A DNA stretch of 26,543 nucleotides from CAYXXN01 sp964469055. GTDB taxonomy: Bacteria; Acidobacteriota; Thermoanaerobaculia; Multivoradales; JAHEKO01. This document shows positions 1 through 9,083 of this stretch, one piece after another. The notes under the pieces were generated by a model. That model ran no database searches and was not told the DNA's origin. It saw only the letters and a program-made list of their open reading frames with translations. How positions within the stretch are numbered: position 1 is the stretch's first letter; each line of letters opens with the position of its first letter. The stretch is taken from assembly GCA_964469055.1 (NCBI GenBank), contig CAYXXN010000016.1, forward strand, positions 1 through 26,543, in the 5' to 3' direction. A program made the translations under genes and the position numbers.

Positions 1-1
1 G

Positions 2-816
2 GCGCAGAAGCAGGTCGAGGCCCGCAACTTCGAGATCCGCAAGAACCTGCTCGAGTACGACGACGTCATGAACAAGCAGCGGGAGGCGGTCTACCAGCTG
101 CGGCGCGACATCCTGGATGGCAAGGAGGGGCGCGACTACGTCCTCGGCGTGGCCCGCGACATCGTCGACTGGATGATCGAAACCCACTGCCCTGAGAAAT
201 CGGATCCCGCCGACTGGAACCTGGAAGGCGTCGAGACCGACGTGCTGGCCTTCTTCGCGATCCCGGTCGGCGAGCTCGGCGCGGATCTCGGCGAGCTCGG
301 CCTGGAGCGGCTCAAAGAGCGCATCCAGGGGGCCGTCGAGGGGCGCTACGCGGAGAAGGAGACCCGCCTCGGCTTCGACCTGATGCGGGCCTTCGAGAGG
401 GACGTGCTCCTACGGGTGGTCGACGGGTCCTGGAAAGACCACCTCCTCGCCCTCGACCACTTGAAGGAAGGCATCGGCTTGCGCGGCTACGGCCAGCGCG
501 ATCCCAAGAACGAGTACAAGCGCGAGAGCTTCGAGCTCTTGCAAGAGATGAAGGAGCGCATCGAGGACACCGTCTTGAAGACCTTGTTCCGGGTCGAGCC
601 GGTGTCGGTCGAGCAGCTCGCCCAGCAACGCCGGGTCAGGCCGCCGCAGCCGGCCCCGTCCCGCCTCGACTTCAGTGCTCCGGCGAAGGCCGCCGGACCG
701 CCCCGCCCGGTGGCCGTCGTGCGGGAGGGTGAGAAGATCGGGCGCAACGACCCTTGCCCGTGCGGCTCGGGCAAGAAGTACAAGAAGTGCCACGGCCGAG
801 CCCAGGTGGTGACCTG

Positions 817-817
<1 letters not shown>
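2..817 (+). CDS. secA: Preprotein translocase ATPase SecA, C-terminal part (5' end outside window)
   Basis: SecA is the cytosolic ATPase motor that drives unfolded preproteins through SecYEG. The reading frame is already open at the left edge, so the nucleotide-binding domains lie outside; 271 C-terminal residues are visible. They open with the conserved helical-scaffold run VEARNFEIRKNLLEYDDVMN, continue through the helical wing (SWKDHLLALDHLKEGIGLRGYGQRDPKNEYK), then a variable proline-rich linker, and end in an intact SEC-C zinc motif (CPCGSGKKYKKCH, pattern CXCX8CH) that binds SecB and phospholipid. The stop TGA shares its A with the ATG of guaB, so the two are probably translationally coupled. 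The identification is secure. Internal ATG codons such as that at 68 are not the start. Confidence 0.97.
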
Positions 818-2273
<1,456 letters not shown>

Positions 2274-2292
<19 letters not shown>

Positions 2293-3467
2293 GCGCGCGG
2301 GTCGAGATCGTAGGGCAGCGGCGTCAGGTTCTCGAAGCCGTCCGAGCCGAGGCGACCCAGGTCCTCGAGCCGCACTCCCCAACCCTCGTCGGGTGAGTAG
2401 AGCCCCGGCTCGAGCGTGAAGACGTCGCCTTCTGCCAGACGTCCCTCCCCTGCCGCCTCGCGGCGGAAACTCGGCAGCTCGTGCAGCTCGTAGCCGACGC
2501 CGTGGCCGAGAGGGTGCACGTAACCGTGTGCGCTCCCCGGTGACTCGATCGGTGTCGCCCAACCGGCGGCCGCGAAGCGGTCGCAAACGGCCCGCTGCAG
2601 GTCCCAACCCGGCGTCCCGGCCCGCACCTGCCGGGCGGCGGCCTGGAGCGCCGCTCGAACCTCGGCGTGCGCCGCCGCCGCCGCCGCTGGAGGCTCGCCG
2701 ACGCAGAACGTCCGCGTGCAGTCGGCATAGAGCCGCCCGCGCGGAAAGAGGTCGACGACCAGCAACTCCCCTGCCCTCACGACGTGCTCCGAGGTGCCCT
2801 GAGAATGCGGCACGCTAGCGTCTCGGCCGGCCGCCAGGATGTTACCGTGCGGTTGCTCGAGGCCGCGCTCGGCCAGCTCCAGGGCCACGGCGCGCCGCAG
2901 CCGGCCGACGCGGAGGAGCTCACCTTCGAGCCACAGCTCGCCCTGCCGCGAGCTCGCCGACGCCAACAGCTCCGTCACCCGGGTCATCGCCGCGACGGCG
3001 CCCGCCGCCGCACGCCGGATCTCGGCCAACTCTCCGGCGGTCTTCGAGCGACGCCAGCGACGCAGCGCGTCGGCGCCGTCGACCGGACGCCAACCCGCGG
3101 CGACGAGCCGTTCGGTGAGCGCCGCCACGACCCCCACGCCCAGGCGGCCGGCCAGCGCCATTGGCTGCGCCTCGAGGCCGCAGAGCGCGAGCGCTCGCTC
3201 CACCACGGCGCCCCACAGACCGGCCGCGTCCGCCTTCGCGTCGAGCAAACTCCTCACTCCGAGCTGTTCGGGCGTCAGCAGCTCGCAACCGGTGGCCGCC
3301 GCCTCATCCCGTTCCATCTCGGTCAGGTAACCGAGACGCGGTCGTCCGTCGGCACCGAGAATGAGCAGAGAGCCGCCCAGGTGGGCGGCCCCGACGAAGG
3401 GCGCCAGGTCGGGATCTCCGGCACTCTCAGCGAGAACCGCCAGCGCCCGACAGCCTCTCTTCGCCAA
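2274..3467 (-). CDS. M24 family metallopeptidase (Xaa-Pro aminopeptidase/dipeptidase-like)
   Basis: It is a probable cytosolic dinuclear-metal peptidase cleaving X-Pro bonds. An N-terminal creatinase-like domain (about residues 1-140) precedes a pita-bread catalytic domain. All five metal ligands of the family are visible: Asp239 (LLVVDLFPR), Asp249 (YADCTRTF), His322 (PLGHGVGYELHE), Glu353 (TLEPGLY) and Glu368 (VRLEDL), with the auxiliary His221 and His329. The closest class is aminopeptidase P/prolidase, but substrate length cannot be told from sequence. The start is uncertain. TTG 3467 is the first usual start codon in frame; homology to the N-terminal helix seems to run upstream (ERPADLLVADLAKRG), where only a CTG at 3479 exists. 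It is the last gene of the leftward rimO-ribF-trxA group and overlaps guaB by 19 bp tail to tail. Confidence 0.88.
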
Positions 3468-3504
3468 GTCGGCGACCAGGAGATCCGCTGGCCGCTCGCC
3501 GAAC

Positions 3505-3834
3505 TCAGACGTGACGCCCGAGGAAATCGTGGAAGGCGCCCTTCGGCATCGCGCCGAGCATGCGGTCGGCGACCTGCCCCTGCTTGAAAAGGATGAAGGT
3601 CGGGATGCTCGAGACGTGGTATCGGATGGCCAGGTCTTGGTTGTCGTCGACGTTGAGCTTGGCGATCCGCACGCGCCCGCCCAGCTCGTCTGCGAGCTCG
3701 GCCAGCACCGGGGCCACCATCCGACACGGGCCGCACCACTCGGCCCAGAAATCCACCAGGACGGGAACGTCGGACTGCAGCACGTCGCGCTCGAAGTTGT
3801 TGTCGCTCACACTCACGATCTTGTCGTTGGTCAT
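3505..3834 (-). CDS. trxA: Thioredoxin
   Basis: It is a small cytosolic dithiol-disulfide oxidoreductase that reduces ribonucleotide reductase, methionine sulfoxide reductases and other targets and is re-reduced by thioredoxin reductase. At 109 residues it is a single complete thioredoxin fold with no signal peptide. The active site is WCGPC, with Cys34 and Cys37, preceded by VDFWAE. The conserved cis-proline is Pro78 in SSIPTF, and the FKQGQ turn follows. The ATG begins on the base right after the TAG stop of ribF, so expression very likely depends on ribF translation. It lies 37 nt upstream of the M24 peptidase start. Confidence 0.97.
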   Translation of the reverse strand: MTNDKIVSVSDNNFERDVLQSDVPVLVDFWAEWCGPCRMVAPVLAELADELGGRVRIAKLNVDDNQDLAIRYHVSSIPTFILFKQGQVADRMLGAMPKGAFHDFLGRHV

Positions 3835-4806
3835 CTAGGGTCTCCTGGGCGAGCCGGAGGCTCCGTGCGCTCGTCTCGCGAAGAACTGTCGCGCCGCCTC
3901 GATATCGCGCCCGATCTGACGCGCCAACTCGGTCGTGGAAGGGAATCTCTGTTCGTCCCGCAGGCGGGCGAGGAATGCCAACTCGACCCGCTCCCCATAT
4001 ACGTTTCGGGCGAAGTCCAGGATGTGGCTCTCCACCATGGGTTTGCCGGCGATGCCAGAAAAGGTCGGTCGGGTGCCGACGTTGCTCACCGCTTCCCGGG
4101 TCTCACCGCTCGCCAACAAGTGGACCCGAGAGGTGTAGACGCCGTTCCGCGGCAGCAGCTCGTTGTCGGTCGCGAGATTGATGGTGGGCCAACCCAGCGC
4201 GGCCCCTCGCTCTTGCCCGTGAACTATTGTACCGAGGATGTCAAAGGGGCGTCCGAGCAGCCGGGCGGCCTCTTCGACATCGCCGGCGGCCACCGCGTCT
4301 CGAATCCGGCTGCTCGATACGGGAGCACCGTCCTCGAGGACCTCCGGCACTCCGACGGCCTTGAGACCGACTTCCGCGCCGAGCGCGACCAGGCTCGCCA
4401 GATCTCCTTCCCGCGCGCGTCCGAACACGAAGCGCGAGCCGACGAAAACCTCACGGACGAGCAGCCGGCCGCGCAAGAAGCCGCGGACGAAGTCGCCGGC
4501 CGATGTCGCGGCGAAGGAGCGGGTGAAGCGGATCTCCAGGACATGATCGATGCCCTGCGCGTCGAGGAGCCGGGCCTTCTGCTCTCGGGTCGTCAGGCGC
4601 GCCGGGCAACGCTCGGGGTTCAGCACGGCAAGGGGGTGGGGATCGAAGGTGACGACGGCGCTCGGCAGGCCGAGCTCCCGAGCCCGGGCGACGACCCGGC
4701 TGAGGATCGCCTGCTGGCCGCGGTGCACGCCGTCGTAGTTGCCGAGCGTGGCGACTGCCCCCTGCGGCAGCTCCTCGCTCGCGGCGGCGTCCTCGATCCA
4801 GCGCAT
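3835..4806 (-). CDS. ribF: Bifunctional riboflavin kinase / FMN adenylyltransferase
   Basis: It converts riboflavin to FMN and FMN to FAD with ATP, in the cytosol. The protein has 323 residues, normal for bacterial RibF. The N-terminal adenylyltransferase domain shows the nucleotidyltransferase motif TLGNYDGVHRGQQ (residues 20-32), FDPHP (54-58) and the SSSRIRDAV signature (164-172). The C-terminal flavokinase domain begins near RPFDILGTIVHGQERG and contains GWPTINL (205-211), whose Thr/Asn bind the metal and phosphate, and SNVGTRPTF (241-249). The gene starts 13 nt after rimO and abuts trxA with no spacer. Its products are cofactors for two enzymes in this window: the acyl-CoA dehydrogenase (FAD) and PdxH (FMN). 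Confidence 0.96.
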   Translation of the reverse strand: MRWIEDAAASEELPQGAVATLGNYDGVHRGQQAILSRVVARARELGLPSAVVTFDPHPLAVLNPERCPARLTTREQKARLLDAQGIDHVLEIRFTRSFAATSAGDFVRGFLRGRLLVREVFVGSRFVFGRAREGDLASLVALGAEVGLKAVGVPEVLEDGAPVSSSRIRDAVAAGDVEEAARLLGRPFDILGTIVHGQERGAALGWPTINLATDNELLPRNGVYTSRVHLLASGETREAVSNVGTRPTFSGIAGKPMVESHILDFARNVYGERVELAFLARLRDEQRFPSTTELARQIGRDIEAARQFFARRAHGASGSPRRP

Positions 4807-4819
4807 CGCCGGACGTGCG

Positions 4820-6196
4820 TCAAGCGGGGGCCGGCAGCGCCGCCACGGCGCCCGCCGGCCCGATGATCCGACCCACCAGGTCGTCGGCGTACGCCTCGGT
4901 GATCTCCACCTCGACGAGTTGCCCGGTCGCCGCGACCCCGTCGTTGATCAGCACGCGACCATCGATCTCGGGCGCCATCCCGCGATGCCGGCCCTGGAGC
5001 AGGTGTTCCGTCTCGTCGCAGGCCCCCTCCACCAGCACCTCGAGCCGTCTGCCGAGGAGGCGCCGGCGGCTCTCCAAGGCGATCGGCCGCTGCGCCTCGA
5101 GTAGAGCCGCGTGTCGTCGCCGGGCCACGGCGCGCGGGACGCGCCCGCCGAGCTCCGCGCCGGGGGTTCCGGGCTCGGGGCTGTAGAGGAACGCGCCGAG
5201 ATGATCGAACCGCGCCTCGCGCACGAAGGCGAGCAGGTGCTCGAAGTGCTCGGCCCTCTCGCCCGGGAAGCCGACGATGAAGGTCGTGCGCAGGGAGACC
5301 TCCGGCGCCAGCTCCCGCGCCCGCTCGAGCTGCCGCAGGTAGCGGCGCGGTCCGCCGCCTCGCCGCATGGCGCGGAGGACTTCCGGGTGGGAATGCTGCA
5401 GCGGCATGTCGAGGTAAGCGAGGAACCGCGGCTCTCGCCCCATCCAGTGCAAGAGTTCCTCGTCGAGGGTGGTGGGATAGGCGTAGAGGAAGCGCAGCCA
5501 GGGGATCCCCGTGCCTTCGAGCAAGGCCTCGACCAAACGCGTCAGGCCGTGCCGCCCCAGCCCCAGGTCCTCGCCGTAGCGTGTCGTGTCCTGGGCGATC
5601 AGGCAGAGCTCGCGGATGCCCCGCGCTTCGAGCGCCCGGGCCTCCGCGACCAGGCTCTCGATGTTGCGGCTCCGGAACCGTCCCCGCCACTGCGGAATGG
5701 CGCAGAAGGTGCACGGATTGTCGCAGCCTTCGGCCACCTTCAAGTAGGCGTAGCCCCGGGTCGTCAGCAGCCGCGGCTCGGTATGGTCGAACACTAGGTG
5801 CGACGGCGCCGGCGGCGGCGCCGCGGCGCCGCCCGGCGCGACCACGTCCTCGACCCGTCCGAGGTCGTCGAGACCGATGAAACCGTCGATCTCGGGGATC
5901 TCCTGCGCCAGCTCGGGGCCGTACTGGTTGACCATGCAGCCGGCGACCAGCAGACGGTCCAGGCCCCGCCCCTTACGAGCGGCGATCTCGAGGATGGTGT
6001 CGATGGACTCCTGGCGAGCCTCGTCGATGAAGCCGCATGTGTTGACGACCACGGTGTCGGCGTCCTCGAGGTCGGCGACGACTTCGTGGCCGCTGCCGCG
6101 CAGACGGCCGAGCATCACCTCGCTGTCCACGCGGTTCTTCGCGCAGCCCAGGCTGATCAGACCGATCCGGCGCGGCTTGCCGGCGAAACCTCCCAT
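4820..6196 (-). CDS. rimO: Ribosomal protein uS12 methylthiotransferase (radical SAM)
   Basis: It adds a methylthio group to the beta-carbon of the conserved aspartate of ribosomal protein S12, using S-adenosylmethionine and two iron-sulfur clusters. Of the 458 residues, the N-terminal MTTase domain holds the cluster ligands Cys18 (SLGCAKNRVDSE), Cys54 (NTCGF) and Cys87 (AGCM). The radical SAM core holds Cys158, Cys162 and Cys165 (EGCDNPCTFCAIPQWRG). The C-terminal TRAM domain spans about 391-452. SLGCAKNRVDSE and the S12-type core favour RimO over MiaB. The ATG at 6196 has no Shine-Dalgarno sequence. A TAGACT -10-like box, which also contains the stop codon of the upstream gene, ends only 10 nt before it, so a very short leader is possible. 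Confidence 0.96.
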   Translation of the reverse strand: MGGFAGKPRRIGLISLGCAKNRVDSEVMLGRLRGSGHEVVADLEDADTVVVNTCGFIDEARQESIDTILEIAARKGRGLDRLLVAGCMVNQYGPELAQEIPEIDGFIGLDDLGRVEDVVAPGGAAAPPPAPSHLVFDHTEPRLLTTRGYAYLKVAEGCDNPCTFCAIPQWRGRFRSRNIESLVAEARALEARGIRELCLIAQDTTRYGEDLGLGRHGLTRLVEALLEGTGIPWLRFLYAYPTTLDEELLHWMGREPRFLAYLDMPLQHSHPEVLRAMRRGGGPRRYLRQLERARELAPEVSLRTTFIVGFPGERAEHFEHLLAFVREARFDHLGAFLYSPEPGTPGAELGGRVPRAVARRRHAALLEAQRPIALESRRRLLGRRLEVLVEGACDETEHLLQGRHRGMAPEIDGRVLINDGVAATGQLVEVEITEAYADDLVGRIIGPAGAVAALPAPA

Positions 6197-6206
6197 GGCG
6201 CGCCGG

Positions 6207-6212
6207 AGTCTA
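6207..6212 (-). promoter_or_regulatory. Putative -10 element of rimO (GGCTAGACTCC)
   Basis: On the minus strand the sequence GGGGCTAGACTCC lies 10 nt before the rimO ATG. TAGACT fits the TAnnnT -10 consensus of GC-rich bacteria and is preceded by GGC, resembling an extended -10. A start about 7 nt downstream would leave a leader of only about 4 nt, consistent with the missing ribosome site. It overlaps the TAG stop of the acyl-CoA dehydrogenase gene, so part of the resemblance may be chance. Confidence 0.4.
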
Positions 6213-8111
6213 GCCCCGAGCCTTCGATGCCGCGACCGGGCGCAGGGTCGCCTGCTCGAGGGCGCCGGCGTCCCAAGGCGGGAGCCCCAGCGCGCCCTCT
6301 TCGAGCCAGGCGTAGCGACCCTCGAGGGTCTTCACCCCCGTGCGGTACTTCTGCACGTCGTCGTTGTGCCACAGCTCGTGGAACAGGCGATCGACCTCGC
6401 GGCGGCCGCTGCGGCAGGCGAGGTCGGCCAGGTCGAAGGCCTCGGTCGCCTCGGCCGCCCCCGCCCGCCGCAGCGCTTCGGCACGGCTGGCGGCCGCCGC
6501 GACGGCGAACAATTCGTTGGCGATGTCCACCAGGCGGAAGAGGAAGCCTTGCTTGTTCTGCAGCTTGGCTCGATGGACCACCATGCCGTGGAATACGGCA
6601 CGCGCCAGCTTGCGGGTGCGGCGCTCGACGAATTGCAGGTGGCGAGCCAGTCGCCCAAAGGCGGCATAGCGGGGCCAGTGCCCCCAGCCCAGCCAGCGAC
6701 CCGGGTACCAGAGGGCGTAGAAGCCGGCGCTGCCCAGCAGGGCGCCGAGCTTCGCACCAGCACTCTTCTCGGGGTCGATCAACGCCCCGGCGACGTCCAG
6801 ATGCTTGTCCACGGCCTCGCGCGCCATGAACAGGTGCATGATCTCGCTCGAGCCCTCGAAGATGGTGTTGATCCGGAAGTCGCGCATCATGCGCTCGACG
6901 CCGATCGGCGGCTCGCCGCGCGCCGCCAGCGAGCTCTCGGTCTCGTAACCACGACCGCCCCGCACCTGCATGGTGTCGTCGACGATCTGCCAGGTGCGGG
7001 TCGTGTTCCACTCCTTGCAAGCCGCAGCTTCCAGGCGGATGTCGTGGCCGCCGCGATCCGTCATCGCGGTGGTGACCTGAGCGATCGCCTCCATGGCGAA
7101 GGTCGTCGCGGCCATGTCGGCGATCTTGTGGGCGATCGCCTCGTGCCGGCCCACCGGCTTGCCCCACTGCACGCGCTCGTTGGCCCACCTGCGGCAGATC
7201 TCGACACACGCCTTCGCGGCCCCCACGGCGCCATTCGGGATCGACAGGCGACCGTCGTTGAGCGTCGTGAGGGCGATCTTCAGGCCGCGCCCCTCCTCGC
7301 CGATCAGATTCTCGGCCGGCACTCGCACTTCGGTGAAGGAGATGACGGCGTTGGCGAGCGCCCGCAGGCCCATGAAGTGGCAGCGGCCCTCGATCCGCAC
7401 TCCGGGCCACGCCATCTCCACGACGAAGGCGCTGATCTTCTTGCTTGCCGGGTCGGTGGCCATGACGACGAGCAGGTCGGCGATCGTGCCGTTCGTGCAC
7501 CAGAGCTTGGTGCCGTTGAGGACGTACGCCGTGCCGTCCGCCGTCCGCACCGCGGAGGTCGTCATGCGAGCCGGGTCGGAGCCCACATCGGGCTCCGTCA
7601 GCGCGAAGGCCGAGATGTCACCCCGCGCGCAGCGCGGCAGGTACTTCTTCTTCAGGGCCTCGCTGCCGAAGAGCTTCAGCGGCTGGGGCACGCCGATCGA
7701 TTGGTGGGCCGAGAGCAGAGCCGACAGGTTCCCGTCGACACTGCCGACCAACTGCATGATCTTCTGGTACTCGCGGTTGGTGAATCCGAGGCCGCCGTAC
7801 TCCTTGCCGATCTTCATGCCGAAGGCGCCGAGCTCGCGCAGCCCCGCGAGGACGTGCGCCGGATACTCGCCGGTGGTGTCGATCTCGATGGGGTCGACCG
7901 CGGTGCGCAGGAACTCCTCGAAGGCGTGGTAGAAGGCCGCGAACTCCGGGCGCAGCGCCGGTTCCAGGGGAAAGGGATGGATCAGATCCAGCCGGAAGCT
8001 ACCGAGGAAGAGCTCGCGCAGGAAGCTCGGTGCCTTCCACTCCCGCTGCCGTGCGGCTTCGGCGACCTGGCGGGACTCCCGCTCACTGGCACTGGGGTTC
8101 TGCTGGCTCAT
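6210..8111 (-). CDS. Acyl-CoA dehydrogenase, long form with C-terminal extension
   Basis: It is a flavoenzyme that introduces the trans-2 double bond into acyl-CoA, the first step of beta-oxidation, passing electrons to ETF. At 633 residues it is much longer than the roughly 380-residue short/medium-chain enzymes. It resembles the long or very-long-chain type, with an extra alpha-helical C-terminal region (about 440-633). Visible motifs are ALTEPDVGSDPARM (170-183, substrate/FAD region), IPNGAVGAAKACVE, and INTIFEGSSEIMHLFMARE with Glu419 at the usual catalytic-base position. The first 45 residues are polar and then aromatic, without a clear signal peptide. A short GAGGA ribosome site sits 3 nt before the ATG, right beside an 11-bp inverted repeat. 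rimO follows after 13 nt. Chain-length preference cannot be set from sequence. Confidence 0.92.
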   Translation of the reverse strand: MSQQNPSASERESRQVAEAARQREWKAPSFLRELFLGSFRLDLIHPFPLEPALRPEFAAFYHAFEEFLRTAVDPIEIDTTGEYPAHVLAGLRELGAFGMKIGKEYGGLGFTNREYQKIMQLVGSVDGNLSALLSAHQSIGVPQPLKLFGSEALKKKYLPRCARGDISAFALTEPDVGSDPARMTTSAVRTADGTAYVLNGTKLWCTNGTIADLLVVMATDPASKKISAFVVEMAWPGVRIEGRCHFMGLRALANAVISFTEVRVPAENLIGEEGRGLKIALTTLNDGRLSIPNGAVGAAKACVEICRRWANERVQWGKPVGRHEAIAHKIADMAATTFAMEAIAQVTTAMTDRGGHDIRLEAAACKEWNTTRTWQIVDDTMQVRGGRGYETESSLAARGEPPIGVERMMRDFRINTIFEGSSEIMHLFMAREAVDKHLDVAGALIDPEKSAGAKLGALLGSAGFYALWYPGRWLGWGHWPRYAAFGRLARHLQFVERRTRKLARAVFHGMVVHRAKLQNKQGFLFRLVDIANELFAVAAAASRAEALRRAGAAEATEAFDLADLACRSGRREVDRLFHELWHNDDVQKYRTGVKTLEGRYAWLEEGALGLPPWDAGALEQATLRPVAASKARG

Positions 8112-8119
8112 CCGTCCTC

Positions 8120-8149
8120 GCCTGGCCCCGCAGGCCAGCGGGGCCAGGC
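8120..8149 (-). promoter_or_regulatory. Perfect 11-bp inverted repeat: operator or leader hairpin of the acyl-CoA dehydrogenase gene
   Basis: The arms are GCCTGGCCCCG (8120-8130) and CGGGGCCAGGC (8139-8149) with an 8-nt spacer CAGGCCAG. The repeat lies in the 77-nt gap between the permease and the acyl-CoA dehydrogenase gene and ends 8 nt before the latter's ATG. No T-run follows on either strand, so it is not a classic intrinsic terminator. It overlaps the best -10 candidate, which favours a repressor operator. As RNA it would fold next to the ribosome site. The spacer can also pair with either arm (for example CTGGCC with GGCCAG), giving alternative folds. Confidence 0.6.
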
Positions 8150-8175
8150 TATGCCGCAGTGCGAGGTGCCGTCAA
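8146..8175 (-). promoter_or_regulatory. Putative promoter of the acyl-CoA dehydrogenase gene
   Basis: On the minus strand a TTGACG -35 box (8170-8175) is followed after 18 nt by TAGCCT (8146-8151), which fits TAnnnT. Transcription would start inside the 11-bp inverted repeat, so a protein bound there would block it. This was seen by eye only; the -10 is weak. Confidence 0.35.
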
Positions 8176-8188
8176 CACGCGACCTGCT

Positions 8189-9076
8189 TCAGCGCCCGCT
8201 GCGGCTCAGGGTCACCGCCACTCCGCCGAGCACCAGGGCGGCCCCCAACCCGACGCGCCCCGTCAAGCGTTCCTCGAAGAGGACGGCCCCCACCAGGACG
8301 GCGACGACGGGAATGGCGAAGGCGATCAGGGCGAGACGCGTCGCCGGCAGGCGCGCCAACAGGCGGAAATAGAGAACGAAGGTGAGCGCCGATCCGAGGA
8401 CGGCGAGATAAACGACCGAGGCGATCGAAGGCAGGTCGAGAATCAGCGGCCGGCCCCGCTCCAGGCAGAGCGACAGGCCGCCGGCCACGACTCCGGTCGC
8501 CAGCATCGGCGGCCCCGTGAGGGCCAGGGGATGAACGTCCCGCCCCCAGCGGCGGATGGCGACGTTGGCGGCGGCGGAGACCAAGGGCGAGAAGAGGAAG
8601 ACCAGGGAGACGAAGCGCACCTGCGGCCCCCCCAGTGCCGTCAGCTCCTCGGAGAAGATCGTCGCCACGCCGAGGAGCCCGAGCAGCGTCCCCAGGACCG
8701 TGCGCACGGTGAGCCGCTCCTCCGGCAGGAAGGGGTGTGCGAGGAGGGCGACGAAGAGGGGGAAAGTGGCGAAGAGCACCGCCACCAAGCCGGACGGTAC
8801 CCACTGCTCCGCCCAGTACACGAGCACGTAGGGTACGAGGAAGGTGCAAACAGTGTTGAGCGCCGCGAGAGCGGCGGCTCGCCGATCTCGGGGCCAGACC
8901 GACCCCCGCCTCGCCCCCCAGGCCACGAGCAGCGCCCCCGCCAGACCGAAGCGCATCGCCACACCGGCAAAGGGCGGGATGCCCTCGAGGCCGATGCGGA
9001 TGGCTGCCCAGGTCGTGCCCCAGATCAGGATCAGGGCACCGAGACTCGCCGCGGTCGCCCAGGCTTGGGGGCCCAT
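8189..9076 (-). CDS. EamA/DMT-superfamily permease
   Basis: It is an inner-membrane transporter of the drug/metabolite transporter superfamily; members export amino acids, nucleosides or other metabolites. The 295 residues form two tandem EamA domains with about ten membrane segments, roughly at 5-25, 35-53, 68-88, 94-114, 125-141, 153-173, 183-203, 215-237, 248-267 and 273-290. PEERLT (118-123) ends the first repeat and FEERLT (267-272) sits at the matching place in the second, a typical EamA duplication mark. The substrate is unknown. ATG 9076 is taken as start (7 nt after the asnS stop); GTG 9079 is directly adjacent and equally possible. The frame continues upstream into asnS but that part is a shadow. 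It is probably co-transcribed with asnS. Confidence 0.9.
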   Translation of the reverse strand: MGPQAWATAASLGALILIWGTTWAAIRIGLEGIPPFAGVAMRFGLAGALLVAWGARRGSVWPRDRRAAALAALNTVCTFLVPYVLVYWAEQWVPSGLVAVLFATFPLFVALLAHPFLPEERLTVRTVLGTLLGLLGVATIFSEELTALGGPQVRFVSLVFLFSPLVSAAANVAIRRWGRDVHPLALTGPPMLATGVVAGGLSLCLERGRPLILDLPSIASVVYLAVLGSALTFVLYFRLLARLPATRLALIAFAIPVVAVLVGAVLFEERLTGRVGLGAALVLGGVAVTLSRSGR

Positions 9077-9083
9077 CACGGTC

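Noticed and set aside
3361..4866. A 501-codon plus-strand frame across trxA and ribF
   Set aside because: It is antisense to two well-conserved genes and contains no family motif.
8120..8149. The inverted repeat as a standard Rho-independent terminator of the permease gene
   Set aside because: The stem is strong but no T-run follows on either strand, and it lies directly on the start region of the next gene.
5877..8372. An 831-codon plus-strand open frame opposite the acyl-CoA dehydrogenase gene
   Set aside because: It is antisense to a clearly conserved gene, its translation is Arg/Ala/His-rich with no recognisable motif, and long antisense frames are expected at this GC content.
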